Of a stretch of 64,000 nucleotides of DNA, positions 35,818 through 44,589 are shown one piece after another; position 1 is the first letter of the stretch; each line of letters begins with the position of its first letter. The position numbers were made by a program, and so were the translations under genes. Under the pieces are notes generated by a model, which made no database searches, had not been told where the DNA came from, and worked only from the letters and a program-made list of their open reading frames with translations. The stretch comes from Burkholderiaceae bacterium (GTDB taxonomy: Bacteria > Pseudomonadota > Gammaproteobacteria > Burkholderiales > Burkholderiaceae_C), in contig JAGOPK010000001.1 in assembly GCA_017992055.1 (NCBI GenBank), positions 972,573-1,036,572 on the forward strand, in the 5' to 3' direction.

Positions 35818-37670
35818 TGGAAGAGTGGATCGGCGGCCTGTGGCACCGCGCCATCACCCGCGCGGCCGACCGCGAGCATGAGCAGGCCGCGGTCACGCTG
35901 GACGAGGTGCAGCCGCTGCTGGGCCTGCTGTTCCGCGCCGCCGGTGGTGCGGCCACGGTGCGCCTGGCGCCGGCCGGCGATGCCAGCGTGGCCCTGGGCC
36001 GTGGTGCCCGCGGCTGGCTGCAGCGCATCGCCCATGCCGGCACACGCGCGGCCCTGCCCTGGTGGACGCCCGAGGTGCTGGCCCTGCCGCCGCGGCTGGC
36101 GGTGTTTGCCGAACGCGAGCTGAACCGCGACCTCTATGTCTGGCTGGCCGCCCAGGCCGCCTGCTTCCAGCCCGGCGGCGACTGGATCGCCGACAACCAG
36201 GCCGCCACCCAGCAGGCGCTGCAGCGCTTTGCCGGCCTGGCGCCGCGCCACCAGCGCCTGCTGGCCGCGCACCTGGCGCAGCGGCCGGCGGCGTCCAGCT
36301 CGGCGGCCGAGGCCGCGGTGCAGGCCGCGCTGCGTGGCGCCGCAGGCGCGATGCCGGTGCAACCCCGCGAGGTGGCGCCGGTGTGGCTGTGGCTCGACGG
36401 CCAGGCCGCGGCGGACGGCGCGGCCGCCCGCTCCGCGGCCGGCCAGGGTGACCCCGGCGGCCGCCCGCGCGACGGCGCCGCGCCCACGCCCACCGATGCC
36501 CACCGCCGCCGCGCCGAGCGCGTGGACGACCAGCGGGGCCGCGCGCCCTTCATGCTGCCCTTCCGCGCCGAGGCCCTGCTGAGCTGGGCCGAGCTGGTGA
36601 AGCTGGACCGTGCCAGCGACGACGAGGCCAATCCCGATGCGCTGAACGCCGCGCGCGACCTGGAGCGCCTGGCCCTGGCCCGCGACGGCCAGGCCAGCGC
36701 CTCGCGCGTCAAGTTCGACCTGGACCTGCCCAGCGAAGCCGCCGACGACCTGCCGCTGGATGCCGGCGCCGATCTGCAACTGCCCGAGTGGGACTGGCGC
36801 CGCCGCCGCCTGCAGCCGGCGCACTGCGCGGTGCAGTGCCGCATCGCGCGGCCCGGCCAGGCCTTTGTGCCGCCACCGGCGCTGCGCGCCACTGCGCGCC
36901 GCATGCGCCGGCGCCTGGAGGGCCTGCAGGGCGCGCCGCTGTGGCGCCATGGCCAGAGCCAGGGCGAGGCCATCGACCTGGACGCCTGGGTGCGCCATGC
37001 CGGCGGCGGCGCCGCGGCGGCCTGCGACAGCCAGCCGCCGGTCTATGCCCAGCGCCAGGGCGCGGGCCGCAGCCTGGCCACGCTGCTGCTGGCCGACCTG
37101 AGCCTGTCCACCGATGCCCATGTGCCGGCGCCGGCGGCGGCCGGCGGCTCGCAGCGTGTCATCGACGTGGTGCGCGAGGCCTTGTATGTGTTCGGCGAGG
37201 CGCTGGACGCCACCGGCGACGCCTTCGAGATGCTGGGCTTCAGCTCGGTGCGGCGCCAGCATGTGCGGCTGCAGCACCTGAAGGGCTTCAACGAGGCCTG
37301 GGGCGAGGCCGCGCGCAACCGCGTCGGCGCCATCCGCCCGGGCTACTACACGCGCATGGGCGCGGCCATCCGCGCCGCCACGCTGCGCCTGCAGCAGCGG
37401 CCCGAGCGCCAGCGCCTGCTGCTGCTGCTGACCGACGGCAAGCCCAACGACCTGGACCAGTACGAGGGCCGCTACGGCCTGGAGGACACCCGCCATGCGG
37501 TGCAGGCCGCGCGCGAGGCCGGGCTGACGCCGTTCTGCGTGACCATCGACGACCAGGCCCACGACTACCTGCCGATGCTGTTCGGCCAGCGTGGCTGGGT
37601 GCTGGTGCGCCGGCCGGCCGAGCTGGTGTCGCGCCTGGTGCCTTTGCATGCGCGGCTGATGCGCGCCTGA
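35817..37670 (+). CDS. norD: NorD, VWA-domain maturation protein of nitric oxide reductase
   Basis: 617 residues. The C-terminal von Willebrand factor A domain shows an imperfect metal-site motif DLSLSTD (DXSXS, about residues 427-433) and TDGKPND (about 540). The long N-terminal region is helical with a charged, Ala/Gly-rich stretch (about 195-245). NorD works with the NorQ ATPase to activate NorB, as CbbO works with CbbQ. Its ATG shares a base with the stop of the polyferredoxin gene (TGATG). Last gene of the nor operon. Confidence 0.93.
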   Translation: MEEWIGGLWHRAITRAADREHEQAAVTLDEVQPLLGLLFRAAGGAATVRLAPAGDASVALGRGARGWLQRIAHAGTRAALPWWTPEVLALPPRLAVFAERELNRDLYVWLAAQAACFQPGGDWIADNQAATQQALQRFAGLAPRHQRLLAAHLAQRPAASSSAAEAAVQAALRGAAGAMPVQPREVAPVWLWLDGQAAADGAAARSAAGQGDPGGRPRDGAAPTPTDAHRRRAERVDDQRGRAPFMLPFRAEALLSWAELVKLDRASDDEANPDALNAARDLERLALARDGQASASRVKFDLDLPSEAADDLPLDAGADLQLPEWDWRRRRLQPAHCAVQCRIARPGQAFVPPPALRATARRMRRRLEGLQGAPLWRHGQSQGEAIDLDAWVRHAGGGAAAACDSQPPVYAQRQGAGRSLATLLLADLSLSTDAHVPAPAAAGGSQRVIDVVREALYVFGEALDATGDAFEMLGFSSVRRQHVRLQHLKGFNEAWGEAARNRVGAIRPGYYTRMGAAIRAATLRLQQRPERQRLLLLLTDGKPNDLDQYEGRYGLEDTRHAVQAAREAGLTPFCVTIDDQAHDYLPMLFGQRGWVLVRRPAELVSRLVPLHARLMRA

Positions 37671-37698
37671 AGCCGCCGCGGCCCGACCCGGCAGGTTC

Positions 37699-37712
37699 TT
37701 GAGCTTCGTCAA
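37699..37712 (+). promoter_or_regulatory. FNR/NNR-type box upstream of the regulator gene
   Basis: TTGAGCTTCGTCAA, with half-sites CTTGA and TCAAG and a less symmetric centre than the other boxes. Its centre lies about 66 bp before the GTG start of the Crp/Fnr gene, which suggests autoregulation or control by a second FNR-type protein. A CACACT hexamer at 37736-37741 is near the -10 position. Confidence 0.6.
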
Positions 37713-37771
37713 GTCCGGCAGGCCGGCCGCCGGGCCACACTGCCGGCCGACCCATTTCCCGAAAGCCGACC

Positions 37772-38494
37772 GTGGATGCCCGCCCGTTCGATGTGCCGCG
37801 ATATCTGTCGGTGCTGCCGCTGTTCAACGACCTGAGCCGCCCCGAGCTGGAGCGCCTGGCCGAAGGCTGCACGCTGCGCCGGCTGGCGCGTGGCGACATG
37901 GTGTTCCGCGTCGGCGATCCCTGCGAGGCCTTCCATGTCACCGTCATCGGCCAGGTCAAGCTGTTTGCCATCTCGCCGGCCGGCCAGGAGAAGGTGATCG
38001 AGCTGATCGGTCCCGGCCACAGCTTTGCCGAGGCGCTGATGTTCACCGACCGGCCCTGCATCGTGAACGCCCAGGCCCTGGCCGACACCCTGCTGCTGAC
38101 GGTGGCCAAGTCGGCGGTGCTGGCCGAGATCGACCGCGATCCGCGCTTTGCGCTGCGCATGCTGGCCGGGCTGTCGCGCCGCCTGCATGGCCTGGTCAAC
38201 GACGTGCAGGCCTATGCGCTGCACAACGGCATGCAGCGTGTCATCGGCTACCTGCTGCGTGGCCAGCCCGACCTGGACGACGAGGAAGAGGCCGAGCGGG
38301 CCGACAGCGCGCCGGTGCAGGTGACGGTGTCGCTGCCGGCCAGCAAGGCCACCATCGCCTCGCGGCTGTCGATCACGCCCGAGTACTTCTCGCGCGTGCT
38401 GCACGAGCTGGAGGCCGAGGGCCTGATCGTCATCGACAAGCGCGACATCCGCATTGCGGACCCCCTCGCGCTGGCCCGCTTCCAGCCCGGGTGA
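37772..38494 (+). CDS. dnr: Dnr/NnrR-type Crp/Fnr transcriptional regulator
   Basis: 240 residues. An N-terminal cyclic-nucleotide-binding-like beta-roll (YLSVLPLFNDLSRPELERLA to about residue 120), a dimer helix (RMLAGLSRRLHGLVNDVQAY), and a C-terminal winged helix whose recognition segment is SKATIASRLSITPEYFSRVL (about 190-209), with the E-SR pattern of FNR/DNR proteins that read TTGA half-sites. The FNR N-terminal cysteine cluster is absent, which points to a heme- or NO-sensing Dnr/NnrR type. GTG start. It follows norD and likely drives the boxes listed in this window. Confidence 0.88.
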   Translation: MDARPFDVPRYLSVLPLFNDLSRPELERLAEGCTLRRLARGDMVFRVGDPCEAFHVTVIGQVKLFAISPAGQEKVIELIGPGHSFAEALMFTDRPCIVNAQALADTLLLTVAKSAVLAEIDRDPRFALRMLAGLSRRLHGLVNDVQAYALHNGMQRVIGYLLRGQPDLDDEEEAERADSAPVQVTVSLPASKATIASRLSITPEYFSRVLHELEAEGLIVIDKRDIRIADPLALARFQPG

Positions 38495-38520
38495 ATGGAG
38501 CACCCGGCGTCGCGTTGGCA

Positions 38521-38558
38521 CGCGCCGCCACCCGCCGGGCGGGTCGCCGGCCGGCGCG
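38521..38558. terminator. Possible bidirectional hairpin between convergent genes
   Basis: Outer stem CGCGCCG (38521-38527) with CGGCGCG (38552-38558) and inner complementary arms ACCCGCC and GGCGGGT. It lies in the 71-bp gap between the convergent regulator and DsbA-like genes. There is no clear T run on either side, so the call is tentative. Confidence 0.4.
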
Positions 38559-38565
38559 CTCCGGT

Positions 38566-39228
38566 TTACGCTGGCGTCTGGCCGGCCTCGGCGGCGATCT
38601 GGCGCAGCGCCTGCAGATACACCTCGACCGGCTGGCCGCCCGAGATCAGGTAGGCGTCGTTGACCACCACCGCCGGCACGGCGCTGATGCCGGCGCGCTG
38701 GTAGAAGGCCTCGGCCGCGCGCACCTCGTCGGCAAAGCGGCCGGCATCGGCCAGCACCGCGGCCGCGGCCTCGCGGTCCAGGCCGGCCTGCACGGCGCAG
38801 TCCAGCAGCACCGCGGGATCGTTGGGCAGGCGGCCCTGGCCATGGTAGGCGGCCAGCAGCGCACGCTTGAGCTGCAGCTGGGCTTCACCGCCCTGCTCGC
38901 CGGCCCAGTGCAGCAGCCGGTGCGCATCGAAGGTGTTGACGATGTGCGTGCGCTTGCCGACGCCGAACTCGAAGCCCACCGACGCCCCGCGCTGGCGGAT
39001 GGCCTCGCTGTTGGTGGCGATCTGCTCGGCCGTGATGCCGTATTTGCGCTGCAGGTGGGCGACGATCTCCTCTCCCTCGGCCGGCATCTGCGGGTTCAGC
39101 TCGAAGGGCTGCACCCGCAGCTGGGCCTGCAGCTCGGGCGCCAGCTCGCGCAGCGCGCTGTCCAGCGCGGACAGGCCGATGGCGCACCAGGGACAGACCA
39201 CATCGGAAACGAAGTCGATTTTCAGCAT
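38566..39228 (-). CDS. DsbA-family (FrnE-like) thiol oxidoreductase
   Basis: 220 residues with no signal peptide, so probably cytoplasmic. The thioredoxin-fold start MLKIDFVSDVVCPWC carries the CPWC active site at residues 12-15, and AVPAVVVNDAYLISGGQP supplies the cis-Pro loop. FrnE-like proteins of the DsbA/2-hydroxychromene-2-carboxylate isomerase superfamily often act in disulfide isomerisation or stress defence. The substrate is not visible here. Confidence 0.88.
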   Translation of the reverse strand: MLKIDFVSDVVCPWCAIGLSALDSALRELAPELQAQLRVQPFELNPQMPAEGEEIVAHLQRKYGITAEQIATNSEAIRQRGASVGFEFGVGKRTHIVNTFDAHRLLHWAGEQGGEAQLQLKRALLAAYHGQGRLPNDPAVLLDCAVQAGLDREAAAAVLADAGRFADEVRAAEAFYQRAGISAVPAVVVNDAYLISGGQPVEVYLQALRQIAAEAGQTPA

Positions 39229-39294
39229 GGCCGGCAGTGTAGGCAGGCGGCACCATCGCTGCATGACCGGCATGGATTTGGGGAGAATGCCCCG

Positions 39295-40629
39295 ATGATC
39301 CCCGCCACCGGTCTTGACGACGCCTCCGCCCGCGCTCTGCTGCGCCAGCTCTACGACGCCGCGGTGGCCCGGGCCCTGCCGGCGCGGGTGATGGCCGCTC
39401 ACCTGCCGCCGCCGCCCGATCCGGCACGCGGCCGCACCCTGGTGCTGGGCGCCGGCAAGGCCGGCGGCGCGATGGCCGCGGCGCTGGAGGCGCTGTGGCC
39501 GGCCGAGGCGCCGCTGTCGGGCCTGGTGGTCACGCGCTACGGCCATGTGCCGCCGCGCCCGCCGCAGTCGGCGCCGCCGCGCATCGAGGTGGTCGAGGCC
39601 GCCCATCCGGTGCCCGATGCCGCCGGCCTGGCCGCCACCCAGCGCCTGCTGGCGCTGACCGAGGGCCTGGGCGAGAACGACCTGGTGCTGTGCCTGATCT
39701 CCGGCGGCGGCTCGGCCCTGCTGGCGGCGCCGGCACCGGGCATGACCCTGGCCGACGAGCAGGCGCTGAACCGCGCCCTGCTGGCCAGCGGCGCGGCCAT
39801 CGACGAGATGAACACCGTGCGCAAGCACCTCAGCGCGGTCAAGGGCGGGCGGCTGGCGGTGCGCTGCGCGCCGGCGCAGGTGCTGACGCTGCTGATCAGC
39901 GACGTGCCCGGCGACGACCCCGCGGTGATCGCCAGCGGCCCCACGGTGGCCGATGCCAGCACCTGTGCCGATGCGCTGGCCATCCTCGACCGCTACCGCA
40001 TCGCCATTCCGGCGGCGGCGCGCGCCGGCCTGGAGAGCGGCGCCTTCGAGACGCCCAAGCCCGGCGACGCCCGCCTGGCCGGCCATGGGCTGCGCATGAT
40101 CGCCACGCCGCAGCAAAGCCTGCAGGCGGCGGCCGAGCTGGCGCGCAGCCTGGGCCTGGACGCCCACGTCCTGGGCGATGAGATCGAGGGCGAGAGCCGC
40201 AGCGTGGGCCAGGTGCATGCGGCCATCGCGCGCAGCGTGGCCCGCCATGGCCAGCCGTTCGCGCGCACGCCGGGCCGGCCCTGCGTGATCCTGTCCGGCG
40301 GCGAGACCACGGTCACCGTGCGCCATGCCCGGCCGGGCCGCGGCGGCCGGGCCGGCGAATTTCTGCTCGGCACGGCGCTGGCGCTGCAGGGCCAGGCCGG
40401 CGTCTGGGCCCTGGCCGCCGACACCGACGGCATCGACGGCGTGGAGGACAACGCCGGCGCCATCGTCACGCCCGATACCCTGGCACGCGCCCGCCGCAGC
40501 GGCCTGAATGCCGCCGAGCACCTGGACCGCCACGATGCCTACGGCTTCTTCAGCGCGCTGGGCGACCTGGTCGTCACCGGGCCGACCTTCACCAACGTCA
40601 ACGACTTCCGCGCCCTGCTGATCGCCTGA
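39295..40629 (+). CDS. Glycerate 2-kinase / putative hydroxypyruvate reductase (MOFRL family)
   Basis: 444 residues. The N-terminal DUF4147 domain shows RTLVLGAGKAGGAMAAALE (about 44-62) and the nucleotide-binding-like LISGGGSALLAAPAPG (about 139-154). The C-terminal MOFRL domain includes VILSGGETTVTVR and ALAADTDGIDGVEDNAGA. Enzymes of this family, often labelled TtuD hydroxypyruvate reductase, are glycerate 2-kinases. The ATG at 39295 follows a GGGGAGAA ribosome site. It may link to the uronate and galactarate route, which yields glycerate in some bacteria, but it is not near that cluster. Confidence 0.88.
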   Translation: MIPATGLDDASARALLRQLYDAAVARALPARVMAAHLPPPPDPARGRTLVLGAGKAGGAMAAALEALWPAEAPLSGLVVTRYGHVPPRPPQSAPPRIEVVEAAHPVPDAAGLAATQRLLALTEGLGENDLVLCLISGGGSALLAAPAPGMTLADEQALNRALLASGAAIDEMNTVRKHLSAVKGGRLAVRCAPAQVLTLLISDVPGDDPAVIASGPTVADASTCADALAILDRYRIAIPAAARAGLESGAFETPKPGDARLAGHGLRMIATPQQSLQAAAELARSLGLDAHVLGDEIEGESRSVGQVHAAIARSVARHGQPFARTPGRPCVILSGGETTVTVRHARPGRGGRAGEFLLGTALALQGQAGVWALAADTDGIDGVEDNAGAIVTPDTLARARRSGLNAAEHLDRHDAYGFFSALGDLVVTGPTFTNVNDFRALLIA

Positions 40630-40654
40630 GGCGTGGGCCGGCCGCGGGCCTCAG
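40626..40654. terminator. Possible bidirectional hairpin between convergent genes
   Basis: CTGAGGC (40626-40632) and GCCTCAG (40648-40654) can pair across a GC-rich loop, and the stop codons of both convergent genes lie in the stem. No T run is seen, so this may be accidental. Confidence 0.3.
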
Positions 40655-41310
40655 AACTCCACCTCCAGCTCGTCGATGGCCTCGGGCTCGGCCAGCGCGG
40701 CGGCGGTCCAGGCCTGCATCTGCGGCAGCGCCAGGATGGCCGCGCAATAGGCGGCGCTGGCCGGGCGCTGCACCGCCACGTCATAGGTCTGCAGCCGCGT
40801 CACCACCGGCGCATACATGGCATCGGCCAGGCCGGGCCGGGCGCCGAACAGATAGGGCCCGCCATGGCTGGCCAGGCACTGCTCCCAGATGTCCAGCACG
40901 CGCTCGATGTCGGCGCGGGCCCGGCTCCAGACCTTGAAGCCGGGGAAGCGGCCCTTCAGGTTCATCGGCAGGGCCGAGCGCAGCGACGAGAAGCCCGAGT
41001 GCATCTCGCCGCAGATGGCCCGGCAATGGGCGCGCGCGGCGCGGTCGGCGGGCAGCAGGCCGGCCTTGGGCCGGATCTCGTGCAGGTATTCGCCGATGGC
41101 CAGCGTGTCCCAGACCTGGATGCCGTTGTGCTGCAGGCAGGGCACCAGCATGCTGGGCGCCAGCAGCAGCATCTCGGCCCTGGCGCCGGGGTCGTCGGGG
41201 CTGAGCATCAGCTCCTCGACCTCCAGGCCGGCCAGCTGCACCATCAGCCAGCCGCGCAGCGACCAGGACGAGTAGTTCTTGCTGCTGAGCGTGAGCGTGC
41301 TGCGGGCCAT
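40651..41310 (-). CDS. Glutathione S-transferase family protein
   Basis: 219 residues. The N-terminal thioredoxin-like domain begins STLTLSSKNYSSWSLRGWLM, where a Ser in SSWS is the likely glutathione-activating residue, and includes the cis-Pro loop in SMLVPCLQHNG. The C-terminal helical domain follows (PYLFGARPGLADAMYAPVV with the N-capping Asp). The ATG at 41310 is preferred over an upstream in-frame ATG at 41355, which adds a basic segment not seen in the family. It is divergent from phaZ with a 50-bp gap. Confidence 0.88.
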   Translation of the reverse strand: MARSTLTLSSKNYSSWSLRGWLMVQLAGLEVEELMLSPDDPGARAEMLLLAPSMLVPCLQHNGIQVWDTLAIGEYLHEIRPKAGLLPADRAARAHCRAICGEMHSGFSSLRSALPMNLKGRFPGFKVWSRARADIERVLDIWEQCLASHGGPYLFGARPGLADAMYAPVVTRLQTYDVAVQRPASAAYCAAILALPQMQAWTAAALAEPEAIDELEVEF

Positions 41311-41360
41311 GGCCTTCTCGTGTCTGCGGGCGATGGCAGCGCGTTTGCAAGCCATGTGCC

Positions 41361-42641
41361 ATGGTCCGCAACTTGCCTGTGCCCGGCATGCTGTATTCGA
41401 CCTACCAAGCCCTGCAGGACAGCCTGGGCCCCTGGCAGCGCGCCGCCGGCTGGGGCGGGCAATGGCTGGATGCCGGCCAGGCCTGGCTGGAGGCGCTGGA
41501 CCCGGGCCTGTCGCAGCCGCCGCTGTGGCGGGGCCTGGCGGCGGCGTCCGAGGTGTTTGCGCGGCTGCAGCTGACGCACCAGCGCCCCGGCTTCGGCATC
41601 GACCAGGTGCTGGCCGATGGCCGCCCGGTGCCGGTGCACGAGCGCGTGGTGCAGCGCCTGGCCTTCGGCAGCCTGCTGCACTTCCAGCGCGAGGACCTGG
41701 CCGACGCCTCGCGCGAGCCGCTGCCGCGGGTGCTGATCGTGGCGCCGCTGTCGGGGCACTTCGCCACCCTGCTGGCCGACACCGCGCGCACCATGCTGGA
41801 AGACCACGATGTCTACATCACCGACTGGCACAACGCGCGCATGGTGCCGCTGGACCAGGGCCGCTTCGGCCTGGCGGACTATGTCGGCCATCTGATCGGC
41901 TTTCTGGAGCACCTGGGCCCGCACACCCATGTGCTGGCGGTGTGCCAGCCCTGCCCGTCGGTGCTGGCGGCGGCGGCGCTGATGGCCCAGCGCAACCATG
42001 TGGCCCAGCCGCGCAGCATCACGCTGATGGCCGGGCCGGTGGATTGCCGCGTCAATCCCACCGAGGTCAACCGGCTGGCCACCGGCCGGCCCATCGAGTG
42101 GTTCGAGCGCAATCTGGTGCATCGCGTGCCGCTGCGCTATCCCGGTGCACGGCGTCGCGTCTACCCGGGCTTTCTGCAGCTCGGTGCCTTCATGAGCATG
42201 AACCCCGACCGCCACCGCCAGGCCTTCGTCGACCTGTACCGGCAGCGCCTGGGCGGCGAGCACGGGGCGGCCGATGCCACGGCCCGGTTCTACGAGGAGT
42301 ACTTCGCCGTCAACGACCTGCCGGCCGAGTTCTACCTCGAGACGGTGGAGCAGGTGTTCCAGCGCCATGCGCTGGCGCTGGGCGAGCTGGTCCTCGACGG
42401 CGAGCGGGTCGAGCCGGCGGCCATCCGCCGCTGCGCGCTGTTCACCGTCGAGGGCGAGCGCGACGACATCTGCAGCATCGGCCAGACGGTGGCCGCCCAC
42501 GAGCTGACGCCGGGCATCAAGCCCCACCTCAAGCAGCACCATGTGCAGCCGGGCGTGGGCCACTACGGCGTGTTCAGCGGCCGGCGCTGGCGCCAGCAGA
42601 TCTATCCGCGGGTGCGCGAGATGATTCACATGCTGCACTGA
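41361..42641 (+). CDS. phaZ: Intracellular polyhydroxyalkanoate depolymerase
   Basis: 426 residues of the PhaZ1 type that degrades native PHB granules inside the cell. It has the family order: MLYSTYQALQDS near the start, VAPLSGHFATLLADT (about 128-142), and the cysteine nucleophile in VCQPCPS at Cys195, in place of a lipase-box Ser. EWFE, YPGFLQLGAFMSMNPDRH and the C-terminal VGHYGVFSGRRWRQQIYP follow, the last with the catalytic His. The start could also be the ATG at 41388. PHB storage is common in Burkholderiales. Confidence 0.93.
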   Translation: MVRNLPVPGMLYSTYQALQDSLGPWQRAAGWGGQWLDAGQAWLEALDPGLSQPPLWRGLAAASEVFARLQLTHQRPGFGIDQVLADGRPVPVHERVVQRLAFGSLLHFQREDLADASREPLPRVLIVAPLSGHFATLLADTARTMLEDHDVYITDWHNARMVPLDQGRFGLADYVGHLIGFLEHLGPHTHVLAVCQPCPSVLAAAALMAQRNHVAQPRSITLMAGPVDCRVNPTEVNRLATGRPIEWFERNLVHRVPLRYPGARRRVYPGFLQLGAFMSMNPDRHRQAFVDLYRQRLGGEHGAADATARFYEEYFAVNDLPAEFYLETVEQVFQRHALALGELVLDGERVEPAAIRRCALFTVEGERDDICSIGQTVAAHELTPGIKPHLKQHHVQPGVGHYGVFSGRRWRQQIYPRVREMIHMLH

Positions 42642-42694
42642 GGCCGTAGACTGCCCCGCGCCGGGCCGGTGATGCCCGGATCGGAGACCTCGCC

Positions 42695-43135
42695 ATGACC
42701 GAACGAACCGGCGGCTGCCTGTGCGGCGCCGTGCGCTTTCGCCTCAGCGCCGAGCCGGCGGCGGTGCGCATCTGCTGGTGCCGCGACTGCCAGCGCCTGG
42801 CCTCCAACGGCACGGTCAATGCGCTGCTGCCCTCGGCGGCGATCGAGCTGCAGGGTCTGGCGCCAGCGGCCTATGTGAAGACCGCCGACAGCGGCAACCA
42901 GGTCACGCGGCGCTTCTGCCCGCAATGCGGCAGCCAGCTGTTTGCCGATTCCAGCGGCCGGCCGGGCTTGACCGTGGTGCGCCTGGGCACGCTGGACGAT
43001 CCTTCGTCGCTGCGGCCCACGGCCAACATCTGGGCCGCCAGCGCACCGGCCTGGGCCTGCCTGGACGAAGGCCTGGAGCGCGCGGAGCGCCAGCCGGCGC
43101 CGCCGGCCGCGGCGGCCCCGTCGGCGCCGGCCTGA
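42695..43135 (+). CDS. GFA/CENP-V-like zinc protein
   Basis: 146 residues. The cysteine pattern GGCLCGAVRF, CWCRDCQ and RFCPQCGSQLF is the zinc-binding layout of the glutathione-dependent formaldehyde-activating (GFA) family. Most members have no proven role. A Pro/Ala tail follows about residue 130. It is the first of three same-strand genes with small gaps. Confidence 0.9.
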   Translation: MTERTGGCLCGAVRFRLSAEPAAVRICWCRDCQRLASNGTVNALLPSAAIELQGLAPAAYVKTADSGNQVTRRFCPQCGSQLFADSSGRPGLTVVRLGTLDDPSSLRPTANIWAASAPAWACLDEGLERAERQPAPPAAAAPSAPA

Positions 43136-43150
43136 GCGGACCGGACCGCG

Positions 43151-43981
43151 GTGGACACCGCCTCGCGCACGGCCAACCTCGCGCCGGCGGCCACCGACTG
43201 GCGGGCGCTGGCCGCCGAGTTCGGCCACTTCGTCGCCAAGGAGGCGCGGGCCTGCGTGTTTGCCGGTCTGTTCTTCGCCGCGGTGCTGTTCATCCCGCGC
43301 CAGGGCCTGGCGGGCCTGCCGCGCTACGACCTGCTGCTGCTGGTGGCGCTGGCCATCCAGGTCTGGCTGGTGGTCAGCGGACGCGAAAGCCGCGACGAGT
43401 TGCTGGCCATCGGCCTGTTCCACCTGCTGGGCTTCGCGCTGGAGGTGTTCAAGACCTCGGCGGCGATAGGCTCGTGGTCCTACCCCGACGCCGGCCACAG
43501 CAAGCTGTTCGGCGTGCCGCTGTTCGCCGGCTTCATGTACGCCGCGGTCGGCAGCTACATCATCCAGGCCTGGCGGCTGCTGCATCTGCGCATCGAGCAC
43601 CACCCGCCGCACTGGATGGCCGGCATGGTGGCCGCCGCGCTGTACCTGAACTTCTTCAGCCACCACTTCATCGGCGACTACCGCTGGTATCTGGCGGCAC
43701 TGGCGCTGGGCCTGTATGCCCGCGCCACCGTGGTGTTCCGCCCGCAGCACCGCGACCGCCGCATGCCGCTGCCGCTGACCCTGGTGCTGATCGGCTTCTT
43801 CCTCTGGCTGGCCGAGAACGCCGGCACCTTCTTCGGCCTGTGGGCCTATCCGCACCAGCTGGGCGCCTGGGCCGCGGTGCACGTGTCGAAGTGGAGCGCC
43901 TGGTCGCTGCTGGTGCTGATGAGCTTCACCATCGTCACCAACCTCAAGCACGTGAAAGCCACCGTGTCGGTGCCGCGATGA
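43151..43981 (+). CDS. DUF817 family membrane protein
   Basis: 276 residues from a GTG start. About eight membrane helices are visible (for example YDLLLLVALAIQVWLVV, LGLYARATVVF, LTLVLIGFFLWLAENAGTFFGLW). Conserved polar patches SAAIGSWSYPDAGHSKLFGVPLFAGFMYAAVGSY (only fragments cited: GSWSYPD and FSHHFIGDYRW) match DUF817. Function is unknown. It starts 15 bp after the GFA gene. Confidence 0.85.
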   Translation: MDTASRTANLAPAATDWRALAAEFGHFVAKEARACVFAGLFFAAVLFIPRQGLAGLPRYDLLLLVALAIQVWLVVSGRESRDELLAIGLFHLLGFALEVFKTSAAIGSWSYPDAGHSKLFGVPLFAGFMYAAVGSYIIQAWRLLHLRIEHHPPHWMAGMVAAALYLNFFSHHFIGDYRWYLAALALGLYARATVVFRPQHRDRRMPLPLTLVLIGFFLWLAENAGTFFGLWAYPHQLGAWAAVHVSKWSAWSLLVLMSFTIVTNLKHVKATVSVPR

Positions 43982-44018
43982 GGCTCGCGTGCCCGCTGCC
44001 CCTGCCCCGGAGATTTGC

Positions 44019-44579
44019 ATGATCGCTGACGACATCCTGGCCGGCCCGGACACCGTGCTGCAGTTCTGGTTCGGCGAATGCCGGCCCGAGCAGTGGTTCA
44101 AGGTCGATCCGGCCTTCGACGAGCTGCTGCGCCAGCGCTTCGGCGCGCTGCACCGGGCCGCCCACCTGGGCGAGCTGTGGGACTGGCGTGGCGGCGCCGA
44201 GGGCCGGCTGGCCGAGGTCATCGTGCTCGACCAGTTCTCGCGCAACCTGTTCCGCGGCCGGGCCCAGGCCTTTGCCAGCGACGCCATGGCCCTGGCCCTG
44301 GCCCAGGAGGCGGTGGCCGCCGGCCTGGATGCGGCGCTGGCGCCGCAGCAGCGCGTGTTCCTGTACCTGCCCTATATCCACAGCGAGTCGCGCCGCGTGC
44401 ATGTGCAGGCCGAGCGCCTGTATGCGGCGCTGGGCCTGGAGGTGCACCTGGACTACGAGCGCCGCCACAAGGCCATCGTCGACCGCTTTGGACGTTATCC
44501 GCACCGCAACCAGGCCCTGGGCCGCGAGTCCACGGCCGAGGAACTGCAGTTCCTGACCCAGCCCGGCTCGCGCTTCTGA
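44019..44579 (+). CDS. DUF924 family protein
   Basis: 186 residues, helical, soluble. Family features are VLQFWFGECRPEQWFKVDPAFD near the start (only WFGECRPEQWF is diagnostic), IVLDQFSRNLFRG (about 68-80) and FLYLPYIHSES. DUF924 proteins have a TPR-like helical fold and no settled function. The ATG at 44019 is chosen over the GTG at 43989. It ends 10 bp from the convergent lysR-type gene. Confidence 0.88.
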   Translation: MIADDILAGPDTVLQFWFGECRPEQWFKVDPAFDELLRQRFGALHRAAHLGELWDWRGGAEGRLAEVIVLDQFSRNLFRGRAQAFASDAMALALAQEAVAAGLDAALAPQQRVFLYLPYIHSESRRVHVQAERLYAALGLEVHLDYERRHKAIVDRFGRYPHRNQALGRESTAEELQFLTQPGSRF

Positions 44580-44589
44580 GACTGCAGGC

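Noticed and set aside
37699-40629. One open frame of 976 codons that ends as the glycerate kinase
   Set aside because: Only its last 444 codons match a family; the first part overlaps the Crp/Fnr gene and the FrnE-like gene in the wrong frame or strand. The start was moved to 39295.
39295-40629. Assigning the MOFRL gene to the uronate cluster as garK
   Set aside because: It is about 8 kb away on the other strand, belongs to the MOFRL type rather than the GarK type, and has no shared operator.
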